64,000 bases of DNA, taken from Brasenia schreberi (lineage: Eukaryota > Streptophyta > Magnoliopsida > Nymphaeales > Cabombaceae). The notes beneath the pieces were generated by a model. The model was not told the DNA's origin and searched no databases. It was given only the letters and a program-made list of their open reading frames with translations. The stretch spans positions 18,699,501-18,763,500 of the forward strand of contig JAYKKT010000061.1 in assembly GCA_036023115.1 (NCBI GenBank), given 5' to 3'. Made by a program: the position numbers and the translations under genes. Positions 12,535 through 23,310 of this stretch are shown piece by piece. Position 1 is the first letter of the stretch; every line of letters begins with the position of its first letter.

Positions 12535-12975
12535 ATGTCGAGCCCGGCACAGCAACTCTCGTATCAAATCCACACCCCCAGGATCTCGAACGTCCAAGAC
12601 CCTATTATCATCAAAACATCCTTTGAAGTCATCTCCGGAAAGCGAAAACAGAGGCGGACGATCATGTTGGCGAAGACCCAACGCAGACGGAGTACTGATG
12701 CTGTCAGACCCCGCACAAACCGTTCGTTTCGAACACAGCTCAAAGGAGTCAGAATTCAGTTTGGATTGGATCTGGACCATATATATCCAGATCCCAATCC
12801 AAACCCATGTGTGGACTTAGATTTGGATTTGGATCCAGAGATCCAATCCAATATCCATATCCATGGCCCACATCACCTTCTCATAAATGGAGGTGGGGCC
12901 CACTTGAATTTCACGTGGGATTATGGGCATGAGAGAGAGTGGGGGAGGATAAGATCAAGTGTGTGTTGTAATTAA
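12535..12975 (+). CDS. Open sense frame in U3 of sLTR-1 (function doubtful)
   Basis: A 146-codon frame beginning MSSPAQQLSYQIHTP and containing the word DLDHIYPDPNPNP, an acidic DLDLDLD run and an HGPHH word. The same frame is open in sense orientation in the U3 of Tat-1, Tat-2, Tat-3 and the duplicated Tat-3 LTR (95-172 codons). I recognise no protein family. Part of it comes from the GGATCC/AAATCC repeat array, which could stay open by chance. It lies upstream of the TATA box, so only the 3' LTR copy of an element would be in the genomic RNA. Confidence 0.22.
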   Translation: MSSPAQQLSYQIHTPRISNVQDPIIIKTSFEVISGKRKQRRTIMLAKTQRRRSTDAVRPRTNRSFRTQLKGVRIQFGLDLDHIYPDPNPNPCVDLDLDLDPEIQSNIHIHGPHHLLINGGGAHLNFTWDYGHEREWGRIRSSVCCN

Positions 12976-13476
12976 GCTTGACTTGTGTGTCAAGTTTGGG
13001 GTTAATCATGTGGGTTAGCCTAATTAAGTGGGTTTAAGCTTGTAATTAGCCAAAACCTAACCTAGGGCTGCACCAACATGATATGATTAGGGTCTATGGG
13101 CCATGCAAAGGGAGCTCCTTCACCTAAACCTAGCCAAAAACACATAATCCTAGCCTTCTACCCTAATCCGGTCCTAATCCTAGCCTAGTCACCTAACCCA
13201 CTTCCCTAATCCTTCCCTAAACCTAGGTTAATTTCCCTAAACCTAACCTAATCCTAGCCTAATCACCTAACCTACCTCACTAAACCTCACCCTAAAACCA
13301 GCCCACCTAGCTAAACCCTAAACCTCTAAACCACCCCTAGCACACAACCTACCCAAACCCCTTGTATTTAAAATATCTGGCCCTACCCTAATATCAGCCC
13401 ACCTTACCACCATACCACCACCCCTAGACCACCTAACCACTACCCTAATACCAGCCCCAACCGCCTCTTGCAGCCC

Positions 13477-13484
13477 TATATAAA
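13477..13484 (+). promoter_or_regulatory. TATA box of sLTR-1
   Basis: TATATAAA followed by CCCCCC, after telomere-like U3 words. It occupies the same position as in the Tat-3 LTRs and likely marks the U3/R boundary about 30 bases downstream. Confidence 0.65.
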
Positions 13485-14599
13485 CCCCCCTCTTTGGGGC
13501 GGGTTTGGCCCATCTTCCATCACCTTGGGTCCTCCACTCTCCAGCCCAGCCGACTCCAACCTTGCTCCACTTGCCCCCCACAGCCAGCCACCACCTGCGC
13601 CACTACCTCCCAGCCGAGTACCACCACCACCACCACTCCGGCCAAGGTCCACATCGCCACCACTTCGTCCGGCTGAATCCCATCTTGCACATCCAAACCA
13701 CCCGGCTGCTCCCCTTCCATCCGCCACCGCCTCTTCACTCGGTTAGTACCTCACACTCCACCTTGCTCCTTCTCCACTCCCTCTCCACTCTCAGCCACCT
13801 ACACTACCACCACCTTACCCTAACACCATCCACCTGCCGCCACCACTCCCATTCGGCCAAGCCTTAGCCACCCTAACTACCCGCCACTACCAACCCACCT
13901 AGCTACACCCGGCCACCCCATCCAACTCCCTAAGACCTACCCACATTACCACCCCACATCCACCACTACCTCACCCCATCTCCTAGCTAGTTCCCTTCCC
14001 TTCCACCACTCCTAGCCACCCTAGCAGCCCGCCACCACCAAGTTCCCCCAGTCGGCCACTCCAACCGACTGTCAATTCCATTCGGCCAACCACCTCCTTT
14101 CCCCTAGGTGCTCCATTATACACTCCCTTAGGCTCCCTTTAGTGTCATGCTCCCTAACCTCACAACCCTTCCTTAGTGACCCTAGATACTCACCTTAATC
14201 CCACATGCCAAGGCAGCCCCTTCCCAAGTAGCCGACCACCTTCAAGGCATCTCCTCCGCGCACCTAAGGCACCCGGCCAGCAGCCCCTTGCCGTTCAACT
14301 CCGCGGAGCTCCCTCTTGCAGCCCAAAGTGAAGGCCAAGCCCACGCTCAAGCAAGGCATCTTCAGACCAGCTATTAGTAAGTGCCTAACTCGGTCCTTAG
14401 TTGTATACTTGCTTAATATTCAATTCGATACGGGGTTGTAATAACGGAGCATAGTCTCCCCCCGCTTGTAATAACGTGGCTTGGCACACCCACACACGTG
14501 CACTCTCTTAGTTGTGCACGATTTTGAACACACACGGGCCTAATCAACCCATAATACATAAATATATATATATATATACTTTAATTTTCGTAGGGTTTT

Positions 14600-15240
14600 G
14601 CTTAAGTTGGGTGTGTTGTCTTTCAATTCAAGCACTCACACACATTGAGCCTTCACTCTTATTTGAAGGACCCAAGTAAGGGCCGAGCTATACTCTTTGG
14701 GTTTTCGTTCCATGTCGTGTGTGTAAGTCTTTCAATTCAAGCACTCACACACATTGAGCCTTCGCTCTTATTTGAAAGACCCAAGTAAGGGCCGAGCTAT
14801 ACTATTTGGGTTTTCATTTCATGTCGTGTGTGTAAGTCTTTCAATTCAAGCACTCACACACATTGAGCCTTCGCTCTTATTTGAAAGACCCAAGTAAGAG
14901 ACGAGCTATACTATTTGGGTTTTCATTTCATGTCGTGTGTGTAAGTCTTTCAATTCAAGCACTCACACACATTGAGCCTTCGCTCTTATTTGAAGGACCC
15001 AAGTAAGGGCCGAGCTATACTGTTTGGGTTTAATTTCATGTTGTGTGCGTAGTACTTCAATTCAAGCACTCACACACATTGAGCTTTTGCTCTTATTCCC
15101 AAGACCTTAATCAAGGCCATACTGCAAGTTATATTTGGGTTTCATTTCATGTCGTGTGTGTAAGTCTTTCAATTCAAGCACGCACCCACATTGAGCCTTC
15201 GCTCTTATTTGCAAGACCCAAGTAAGGGCATGTATATACC
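14600..15240 (+). repeat. Tandem repeat block in sLTR-1 (about 108-bp unit)
   Basis: Five to six direct copies of a unit of about 108 bp. Each contains CACTCACACACATTGAGC, CTCTTATTTG, GACCCAAGTAAGGGC and TTTGGGTTT. Related blocks sit between the TATA box and U5 in every LTR of the window, with differing copy number. Confidence 0.85.
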
Positions 15241-15840
15241 CTATATACATATCTCCCTTCGGCATTTACATTACAAGTTATTTCCCTTCAGTTATTTCCC
15301 TTCGGTTATTTCCCTTCGGCATTGTCTTTACATTCGGGTTTTCCCTTTGGAGTAGCATGAGTTTGCATTGCATCTACGCCATACCACAAGGTAGGACGCA
15401 TATTGCATCGAAGCAAGCCCCATACTCCCGCTCAAATTCGCCCATATAGTGGAGTGTTCATAACACACAAACTAGGTGGCCCATAAAGGGATAAAAAGAA
15501 AGACTTAGGCACGTGCAAATCCACATGATCTAAAATCTGCAATCGTATCTAAAAGACCTGAATTAAACACCTCGAACCGCTTCGTAGGCTTTCTATACCC
15601 TAAAAACTCGATTTTTCAAAGCGTACAGACTGACCCTTGCGCATCGGTGCAAGAAGGTCTGCGACAACAAGAGCTCACTTGCTCATAGTCGTCACGATTA
15701 GAAGTCAGCTTAAAATATATCTTCGCTAGCTTAGGTAAGCTAGCTGGCATGCCCTGTTTATATAAATAGGCCTTAGACACACGAGAGGATCCTCTCCGGG
15801 CCCTGAAAAGGAAACAGGTGGGGATTTTCGCGTGTCTACA

Positions 15841-18336
15841 TCGTAAAACCAGGGTTTTTTAATAGACTCTGGGTTATTTTGGCAAATATCCAAGTCGTGT
15901 GTGGATGGGTTGGGCGCATGCCATATTTCTAAACGTCTGGTCCCTGAAATGGGATTGACCTTTAGGGCTGAACCCAAGGAGGAGAGGGCATCGACGATGC
16001 CATTGTCCTCTCTTCCTACGTGTGTGAGTTTACACGATTGGAAGGACTGGACCAATCGAGTGGCCAACTCGTGATATGGAAGTAGTTTTTCATTACGTAC
16101 TTGCCAAATTTTCAAAACCTGGTTTATGACAAGGAGTGAATCTCCAAAGCCTTGTATGAGTGCTTCATACTCAGCTACGTTGTTGGAACATTCGAAATCT
16201 AGGCGGACTGCTATAGGAATCTCGCCCTTTTCAGGGGAGATGAGGATGACCCCAGCACCAGCCCCTCGTTGGTTTCGTGCCCCATCGAAGTGCATCTTCC
16301 ACACTTGGTTTTCGAAAGAATTTGCCAAAATGTGGTTTTGGAAATGGTTTTGTAATACACCTTCATCAAGCATTTCAGTAAGTGTGGGATATGCGTCCTT
16401 TAAGGGGAACTCAGCCACGTAATTTGCTAGGGCTTGCCCCTTAATGGAGATCTGGTGATGGTATTTCAGGTCATACTCCATTAGAAGGAGTTGCCATTTG
16501 CCCAATCTACCCGTGAGAATGGGTTTTTCGAATAAGTGCTTTGATTGGATCAAGCTTGGATACTATCCAAATCTCATGATCTAGGAAATAGTGTCTGAAT
16601 TTCTGGCAGGCCCAGACTAGGGCCAAGCACGTCTTCTCCATGGCTTGATAATTTCGTTCATAAGCCAAGAGAGTTTTCAAAATATAGTAGATGGCATACT
16701 CCTTATGGGTGTCATCCTTGTATTGAGGCAACAGGGCTCCTAAAGCATTCTCATGCACAGAAATGTAAAGTAAAAGCGGTTTTCCTTGCTTCGGAGGATT
16801 CAAAACGGGGGGATTAACCAAATATGCCTTTACTCTCTCGAAGGACTTTTGGCATTCGTCATCCCATAAGAATTTTGTGCCCTTCCTCAACAGTTTGTTG
16901 AAGGGTTCGCATCTAGTCGCCAGATTCGATATGAATCGGCGAACAGATTGTAAACGATCTTGGAGGCTACGGATTTGGGTGAGATTGGAGGGTGGAGCCA
17001 TGTCTATGATGGTTCAACACTTAGAGGGGTCAACTTCTATACCCCTTTGGCTCACCATAAAGCCTAGAAGCTTCCCTGATTCTACCCTGAATACACATTT
17101 TTGATGGTTTAGCTTTACTTTGTAAAGCCTAAGCCTTTCAAAAATCTTTTGCAAACATTCGATATGAGTGCATCGGGTTTTAGATTTTGCCAAGAGATCA
17201 TCTACATATACTTCTACGAGCTCATGAATTTGATCATGGAAGATCGTGGTCATGGATCGTTGGTATGTTGCGCCGGTATTTTTCAAACCAAAGGGCATGA
17301 CTGTATAGCAGTACGTGCCCCATGGGGTTGTGAAGGCGGTCTTACCCTGATCTCGTGGACTTAGTTTAATTTGATTATAGCCTGAATAGCCATCCATAAA
17401 CGAAAACATTTCATGATTTGCAGTACTATCGACTATCAAATCTATGTTTGGTAAAGGATAATTATCCTTTGGAGTGGCTTTATTCAGGTTTCTGAAATTG
17501 ATGCATATTCGAATTTTCCCATTGGTTTTTCGAACTACAACGATGTTTGACAACCAATCAGAATACGCAATGGGTTTTATAAATCTGGCTTTTAACAGAT
17601 CTTCCAAACCCTCTTTGACTTGCGTGTGTACATTCCGGTGTATTTTCCTAAGCTTCTGCTTTATGGGTTTTACATCCGCATTTAAGGGAAGACGATGCTC
17701 GACAATGCTAGGGTCTATGCTCGGCATGTCTTCATACGTCCATGCAAACACATCTAAATAGGTTCGTAGAAATGAAATGAATGCTAATCTTTCATGTTCA
17801 TGCAAGCATGCGCCTATTTTGATGGTTTTGGGATTGGAATCATCCCCTAGGTTCACCTCTATGAAATCTCCTCTTACTGATTGGGAAGGTCTTTCAAAAT
17901 CGAGAATTTTATGAAATTTCGGGAGCTCAGAAGTAGGATCTTCCTCAAGAGGATCCACTTCTGGGCTTCGATCATTCTCGTGGGCTATAGACCCGAGGGA
18001 ATTTGATGCGTGGTTTTCAAAAAGACCTCGTTTTGTACTTGGATTTTCAAGTAATTTCGAATTTTTTGGTCTGGCTATGCAGACAACGTTTCTTTCGAAA
18101 TCCCTTTCTTTTGTCAAAGTCCTACCAGGAGCAGCTATATACAAAATCTTTTTGGTATTTTCCAAATTTTCGATTTTTTTGGGTTTTTGTAAAACAAGAA
18201 CTTTAGGAACTATACAAAGCACTCTATTTTCGAGTTTTTGTTTTACCATTGTTTTTGGTTTTTCTTCTTTTTCGATTTTTTTGATTTTAAGCTTTCCAAA
18301 TGTTTTTGTATTTTTATAAAAGGGATCTTCCGTCAT
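15841..18336 (-). pseudogene. Tat-2 pol 5' segment (RT, RNase H, archaeal-type RNase H), disrupted
   Basis: Starts at the ATG at 18336, 25 bases after the gag-pro stop and in another frame. A Lys-rich N-terminal extension of about 240 residues precedes RT. RT motifs are IRICINFRNLNKATP, FMDGYSGYNQ (about residue 312), MPFGLKNTGATYQ and YVDD (about residues 376-379), then LGFMVSQRGIEVDPSK. A TGA at 17014 replaces Arg. An extra A near 16550 shifts the frame in the linker before the second RNase H. That RNase H also lacks 16 residues before FGDSLLV. Integrase continues at 12281 after sLTR-1. Domain order and family are clear; the gene is dead. Confidence 0.93.
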
Positions 18337-18361
18337 ACCTACAAAGGGAAAATACTACGGG

Positions 18362-19100
18362 TTAGACTCGGAATAGGAGATCTAAATCGTAGGTCTCTTC
18401 TATGGCAGGTTCCAGGGCACCCTTGACCCAAATGGTCACAGGGGGTGGCTCTGGTGGTATTCTGGGAGTATAGCCGATCCCATATCGGCTTGGATTGGCC
18501 CTCGGAAGGATGGGCTCTAGGAGACCCTGGTTTTGTGCCCCTAGACTTTTATAGGGCGTGTAGCCCATATTCAATAACATATTCCATGATTTTTTGTTTT
18601 TTGAAAAGGTGTGATATAAATCGTGGTCCTGGAACATGTTGTCGTCCATATTGTGCTCATATGGCCTCTTGTCTAGGGGCTTTGGAAATAGGGAACGCTT
18701 GGGTTTTCCTAGTAGGGTTAGAATCTGGAGGGGGCCTGCTTTGGGCAGCCCCTTCACACATACAACCTTCCTAGGGTTGTTTAACACGAGTCTTGGTGGC
18801 TCGATCACAATTTGCCCCAGGTTAGCCTCATGGGCCTGGGAGCTCGATAAACAAGGGGAGTTTATGATCCCCTGAAGCTGTGGGTGACTCTCACCTAGGA
18901 TCACTACGACCTGGTCCCTGAAAGGGATCTTGACACACTTGTGGAAGGTGGATGTTACAGCGCACAAGCTGTGTATCCAGGGTCTTCCCAACAACAGGTT
19001 ATAATGGGGGTGGATGTCCAAGACAAGGAACACTCCCGTGTGTGCGATCCCTCCCGTTTCCATTGGGAGTTCGATTGATCCTAACGGCCTAGATGCATTC
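18362..19100 (-). pseudogene. Tat-2 gag-pro 3' segment (protease end and G-patch-like tail)
   Basis: The frame is open from the Tat-3 insertion point to the stop at 18362. It holds the C-terminal part of the aspartic protease (METGGIAHTGVF, then HPHYNLLLGRPWIH). A spacer follows, then the conserved tail NMDD...DHDLY...KKSWNMLLNMGY...GLLEPILPRA...RYGIGYTP. The Gly-rich spacing of the tail resembles a G-patch, a nucleic-acid-binding module known beside retroviral proteases; this is my inference from pattern. The protease active site and gag lie at 43305-45458 and again at 48807-50951, because Tat-3 split the gene at CATTC and the upstream part was then duplicated. Confidence 0.88.
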
Positions 19101-22100
19101 TGTAGACGCGCGAAAAAATCCCCACGCCTCCCCGCCTTTTTTGGGCTTGGAGTGGATCCTCTCGTGCGTCTAAGGCGTATTTATGTAAACAGGGCGTGCC
19201 AGCTAGCTTACCTAAGCTAATGAGAGTATATTTTAAACTGACTTCTAATCGTGGTGACTGTGAGCAAGTGAGCTCTTGTCGTCGCAGACTTTCTTGCACC
19301 GATGCGCAAGGGTCAGTTTGTACGCTTTGCAAAAATCAAGTTTTTTGGGATAGAAAGCCTACGAAGCGGTTTGAGGTGTCTAATTCGGGTCTTTTATATG
19401 TGATTGCAGATTTTAGATCACGTGGATTTGCACGTGCCTAAGTCTTTCCTTTTATCCCTTTATGGGCCACCTAGTTTGTGTGTTATGAACACTCCACTAC
19501 ATGGGCGAATTTGAGCGGGGCTTGCTTTGATGCAATATGCGTCCTACCTCGTGGTATGGCGTAGATGCAATGCAAACTCACGCTACTCCAAAGGGAAAAC
19601 CCGAAATGTAAAGACAATGCCGAAGGGAAATAACCGAAGGGAAATAATCGAAGGGAAATATGTATATAGAGTATGTATATGGGCCCTTACTCGGGTCTTG
19701 CAAATAAGAGCGAAGGCTCAATGTGTGTGAGTGCTTGAATTGAAAGACTTGCACACAGAACGTGAAATGAAACCCAAATAGTATAGGTCGGCCCTTACTT
19801 GGGTCTTTCAAATAAGACCGAAAGCTCAATGTGTGTGAGTGCTTGAATTGAAAGACTTACACACACAACATGAAATGAAACCCAAATAGTATAGGTCGGC
19901 CCTTACTTGGGTCTTTCAAATAAGAGCGAAAGCTCAATGTGTGTGGGTGCTTGAATTGAAAGACTTACACACACGACATGAAATGAAAACCCAAATAGTA
20001 TAGGTCGGCCCTTACTTGGGTCTTTCAAATAAGAGCGAAAGCTCAATGTGTGTGAGTGCCTGAATTGAAAGACAACACACCCAACTTAAGCAAAACCCTA
20101 CAAAATTAAAGTATATGTATATATTTATGTATTAGGGGCTGATTAGGCCCGTGTGTGTTCAAAATCGTGCACAACTAAGAGAGTGCACGTGTGTGGGTGT
20201 ACCAAGCCACGTTATTACAAGCGGGGGGAGACTATGCTCCATTATTACAACCCCGTATCGAATTAAATCTCAAGCAAGTATACAACTAAAGACCGAGTTA
20301 GGCACTTACTAATAGCTGGTCTGAAGATGCCTTGCTTGAGCGTGGGCTTGGCCTTCGCCTTGGGCTGCGAAAGGGAGCTCCGCGAGATTTATTGGCAAAG
20401 GGGTGCTGCACGGTGTCCTTGGTGCACGGAAAGGGGTGCCTTGAAGGTGGCCGATTGCTAAGGAGGGCTGTTTTTGGTGTGTTGGGTAAAAGGACCTAAG
20501 TAGGGTCACTAAGGATAGGGTTTAGTTTTAAGGTAGGTTGTGCAAAAGGGTGAACCTAAGGGAAGGTCTAACAGATCACCTAAGGTTGGTGGGTTGCTAT
20601 GGTGGCCGAGTGAAATGTGAGTCGGTTGGAGTTGCCGACTAGGAGGACTTGGTGGTGGCGGGTAGTTAGGATGGCTAGGAGTGATGTAAGGTAGGGGAAC
20701 TAGCTAGGAGATGGGGCCAGGTGGTAGTGGGTGTAATAGGTGTATTGGGATGATATGGGCAGGTTTTAGGGAGTCGGATAGGGTGGCCGAATGAAGCTAA
20801 GGTCTCTAGGTGGTGGCGGGTAGTTAGGGTAGCTACGGGTTTGGCTGAGTGGGGCTGGTGGCAGCAAGTGGAAGGGCGGGTGAAGAGATGGTGGCGGGTA
20901 GAAAGGAGTCAGCCGGATGATGGTGGTGGTGGTGGTGGTGGTGCTCGGCTGGAAGGTAGTGGTGTAGGCGATGGCGGGACGTGGAGCAGGTGGAGCAGGA
21001 GGGGATTTGGCTGAGCTGGGGAAGTGGAGGACCCGGCTGGGAAGGTGGGGCTGCTAGGTGATGAAACCCGCCCCTAATGGGGGGGTTTATATAGGGCTGG
21101 GCTAGGTCGGTTAGGGCTGGGTTTGGGGTAGTGGTTAGGTGGTTTAGGTAGGGTGTTATGATGATAAGGTGGGTTGGAAAGGGTAGGGCCAGATATTTTA
21201 AATACAAGTGGTTTGGGTAGGTTGTGGGCTAGGGTGGTTTAGAGGTTTAGGGTTTAGTTAGGTGGGTTGGTTCTAGGGTGAGGTTTAGTGAGCTAGGCTA
21301 GGTGATTAAGCTAGGATTAGGCTAGGTTTAGGGAAATTAACCTAGGTTTAGGGAAGGATTAGGGAAGTGGGTTAGGTGATTAGGTTGGGATTAGGCCGGG
21401 ATTAGGGAAGTGGGTTAGGTGATTAGGCTCAGATTAGGGTCGGATTAGGGTGAAAGGCTAGGATTAGGTGTTTTTGGTTAGGTTTAGGTGAAGGAGCTCC
21501 CTTTGTATGGCCCATAGACCTTAACCACATCATGTTGGTGCAGCCCTAGGTTAGGTTTTGGCTAATTACAAGCTTAAACCCACTTAATTAGGCTAACCCA
21601 CATGATTAACCCCAAACTTGACACACAAGTCAAGCTTAATTACAACACACACTTGATCCTATCCACCCCCACTCTCTTTCATGCCCATAATCCCACGTGA
21701 AATTCAAGTGGGCCCCACCTCCATTTTTGAGAAGGTGATGTGGGCCATGGATATGGATATTGGATTGGATTTTTGAATCCAAATCCAAATCCAAGTCCAT
21801 ACATGGGTTTGGATTGGGATCTGGATATATATGGTCCAGATCTGATCCAAACTGAACTCTAACTCCTTCGAGCTGTGTTCGAAACGAATGGTTTGTGCGG
21901 GGCCTCACAGCATCAGTACTCCGTCTGCGTTGGGTCTTCGCCAACATGATCGTCCGCCTCTGTTTTCGCCTTCCGGAGATGACTTCAAACAATGTTTCGA
22001 TGATAATAGGCTCTTGGACGTTCGAGATCCTGGGGGTGTGGATTTGATACGAGAGTTGCTATGCCGGGCTCGACATGTGCTTCGGTTTCGGGCTCTCCTT

Positions 22101-22102
22101 AG
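19101..22102 (-). repeat. Tat-3 3' LTR, larger part (interrupted by Tat-4)
   Basis: U5 end at 19101 (TGTAGACGCG on the plus strand). The second U5 hairpin, starting at 19202, has a damaged arm (CTAATG for CTAGCG), and the first is at 19285-19320. The tandem block at 19711-20090 has repeat starts 108-109 bp apart. The TATA box is at 21086-21093, telomere-like words at about 21240-21490, and the GGATCC/AAATCC array at about 21745-21860. A sense open frame lies at 21636-21992 (minus). Tat-4 cuts the LTR after CTTAG at 22102; the last 226 bp resume at 31877. Confidence 0.93.
21086..21093 (-). promoter_or_regulatory. TATA box, Tat-3 3' LTR
   Basis: TATATAAA on the minus strand, followed by a C-run; equivalent to 42060-42067 in the 5' LTR. 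Confidence 0.6.
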
Positions 22103-22762
22103 TGTAAACACCCCAAATCTTCTATTTTTCAAAAACTCTCGAAACACCAAAAAGCTCATTTGAGCCAAAACGACGACCTGTTTTGAAATGTGAAGACAGG
22201 TACAGAAGGCAAAAGAAGACCCTAGGCCCGAAGAGGATTCAAGCCCAGAGCTTCAGAAGCCACTCCCTGATAAAAAAACAAAAGAAAGCAGAGCCCATTT
22301 GATGAAAAGCTCAACGGAGTCCAGAACGGCAAAACGGAGTCCCAACGACAAAGTTGGGGAAAACCCAGCACCAGACGGAGCGCTGATGAAGCCAGTGCCC
22401 GCACAGATCGTTCGCCTCAAGAAGCCAAGAAGGACTGTCCGAAGAAATTTTGATTTTGATCTGGACCATATATATCCAGATCCAAATCCATGTAATGAAT
22501 AGTGTTTGGATTTGGGCCAATCCAAATAGTGTTTGGGTCGATCCAAATAGTGTTTGGATTTGGATTGGATCCAAATAGTGTTTGGATTGGATCAGATCTG
22601 GATCAAAATATCCAGATCCGTATCCATAAAAATATTGGGTTTGGATCGGATACAGATCTCAAAATATCCGAGATCCAATATCCAGATCCAAATAGTGTTT
22701 GGATTTGGGTATGGATCCAAACCCCAAACCCAAACCCAAATCCAAGACCCACCTCAAATCTC

Positions 22763-22770
22763 TATAAATA
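22763..22770 (+). promoter_or_regulatory. TATA box, Tat-4 5' LTR
   Basis: TATAAATA directly after the GGATCC-word array and before GAGGTGAGGGGG. The best candidate for the promoter of the Tat-4 transcript. Confidence 0.7.
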
Positions 22771-23139
22771 GAGGTGAGGGGGTCCATGTAAAGGGTTCAT
22801 GCAAATATTTGGGAGGAGAGAGAGGGAGTGATAGACCTAGCCATGTGGGCTCATTGGGTGAGGTGGGTTCAAGCCATGTGGGCTAAGTGGGTCTAGACCA
22901 AGGGGCTGCAACCAAGGTGGGCTGGACCAAGTGGCTGCAACCGTGGAGACGTGGGCTCAAGCCAAGAAGGACCGGCTCCAAGAGGTAAACCTAACCCCAA
23001 CCTAGCCTAGGTTCGAACCTACCTAACTCCAACTGAACCTAACCCTAACTAAACCTAGCCCTAACCCAACCTAGGTTCGACCAAACCTAACCCTAGACTT
23101 GAACCAACCTAAACCTAACCGGACCGCGCCTGCCGTGCG

Positions 23140-23310
23140 CACCCTGACGCTGTCCGCGCGCCCTGACGCTATCCCGCGCCCTGACGCCATCGCGCGCCCT
23201 GACGCCATCCCGCGCCCTGACGCCATCCCGCGCCCCAGCGCCCAGCGCCAGACGCCCGCCAGCGCCCAGCGCCAGACGCCCGCCAGCGCCCAGCGCCCAG
23301 CGCCAGGCGC
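23140..23310 (+). repeat. GC-rich minisatellite in Tat-4 5' LTR
   Basis: Direct repeats of a 15-17 base unit built on CGCGCCCTGACGCCATCC, then a longer unit with CAGCGCCAGACGCCCGC. The 3' LTR copy (about 30035-30205) has a different number of units, so this is the main length difference between the LTRs. Confidence 0.85.

Larger units (their letters stand above)
12282..15840 (+). mobile_element. sLTR-1: solo LTR (3559 bp) inserted in Tat-2 pol
   Basis: Starts TGTAAACACC, ends GTGTCTACA, and is flanked by TCGTA on both sides (12277-12281 and 15841-15845). Pol coding sequence continues on each side (Tat-3 has it uninterrupted at about 34500), so this is a complete solo LTR. Solo LTRs usually come from recombination between the two LTRs of a full element. 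It belongs to the Tat-1/2/3 group. It has a TATA box at 13477, a tandem repeat block at about 14600-15240, U5 hairpins at 15626-15661 and 15725-15744, and a sense open frame in U3 at 12535-12975. It lies opposite to Tat-2. Confidence 0.95.

Noticed and set aside
12282..15840. sLTR-1 as the 5' LTR of a full element
   Set aside because: Identical TCGTA on both sides and uninterrupted Tat-2 pol beyond each side; no PBS or coding region of its own.
19711..20090. Regular repeats as a CRISPR-like array
   Set aside because: The units are contiguous long direct repeats inside a plant LTR, with no unique spacers and no cas genes.
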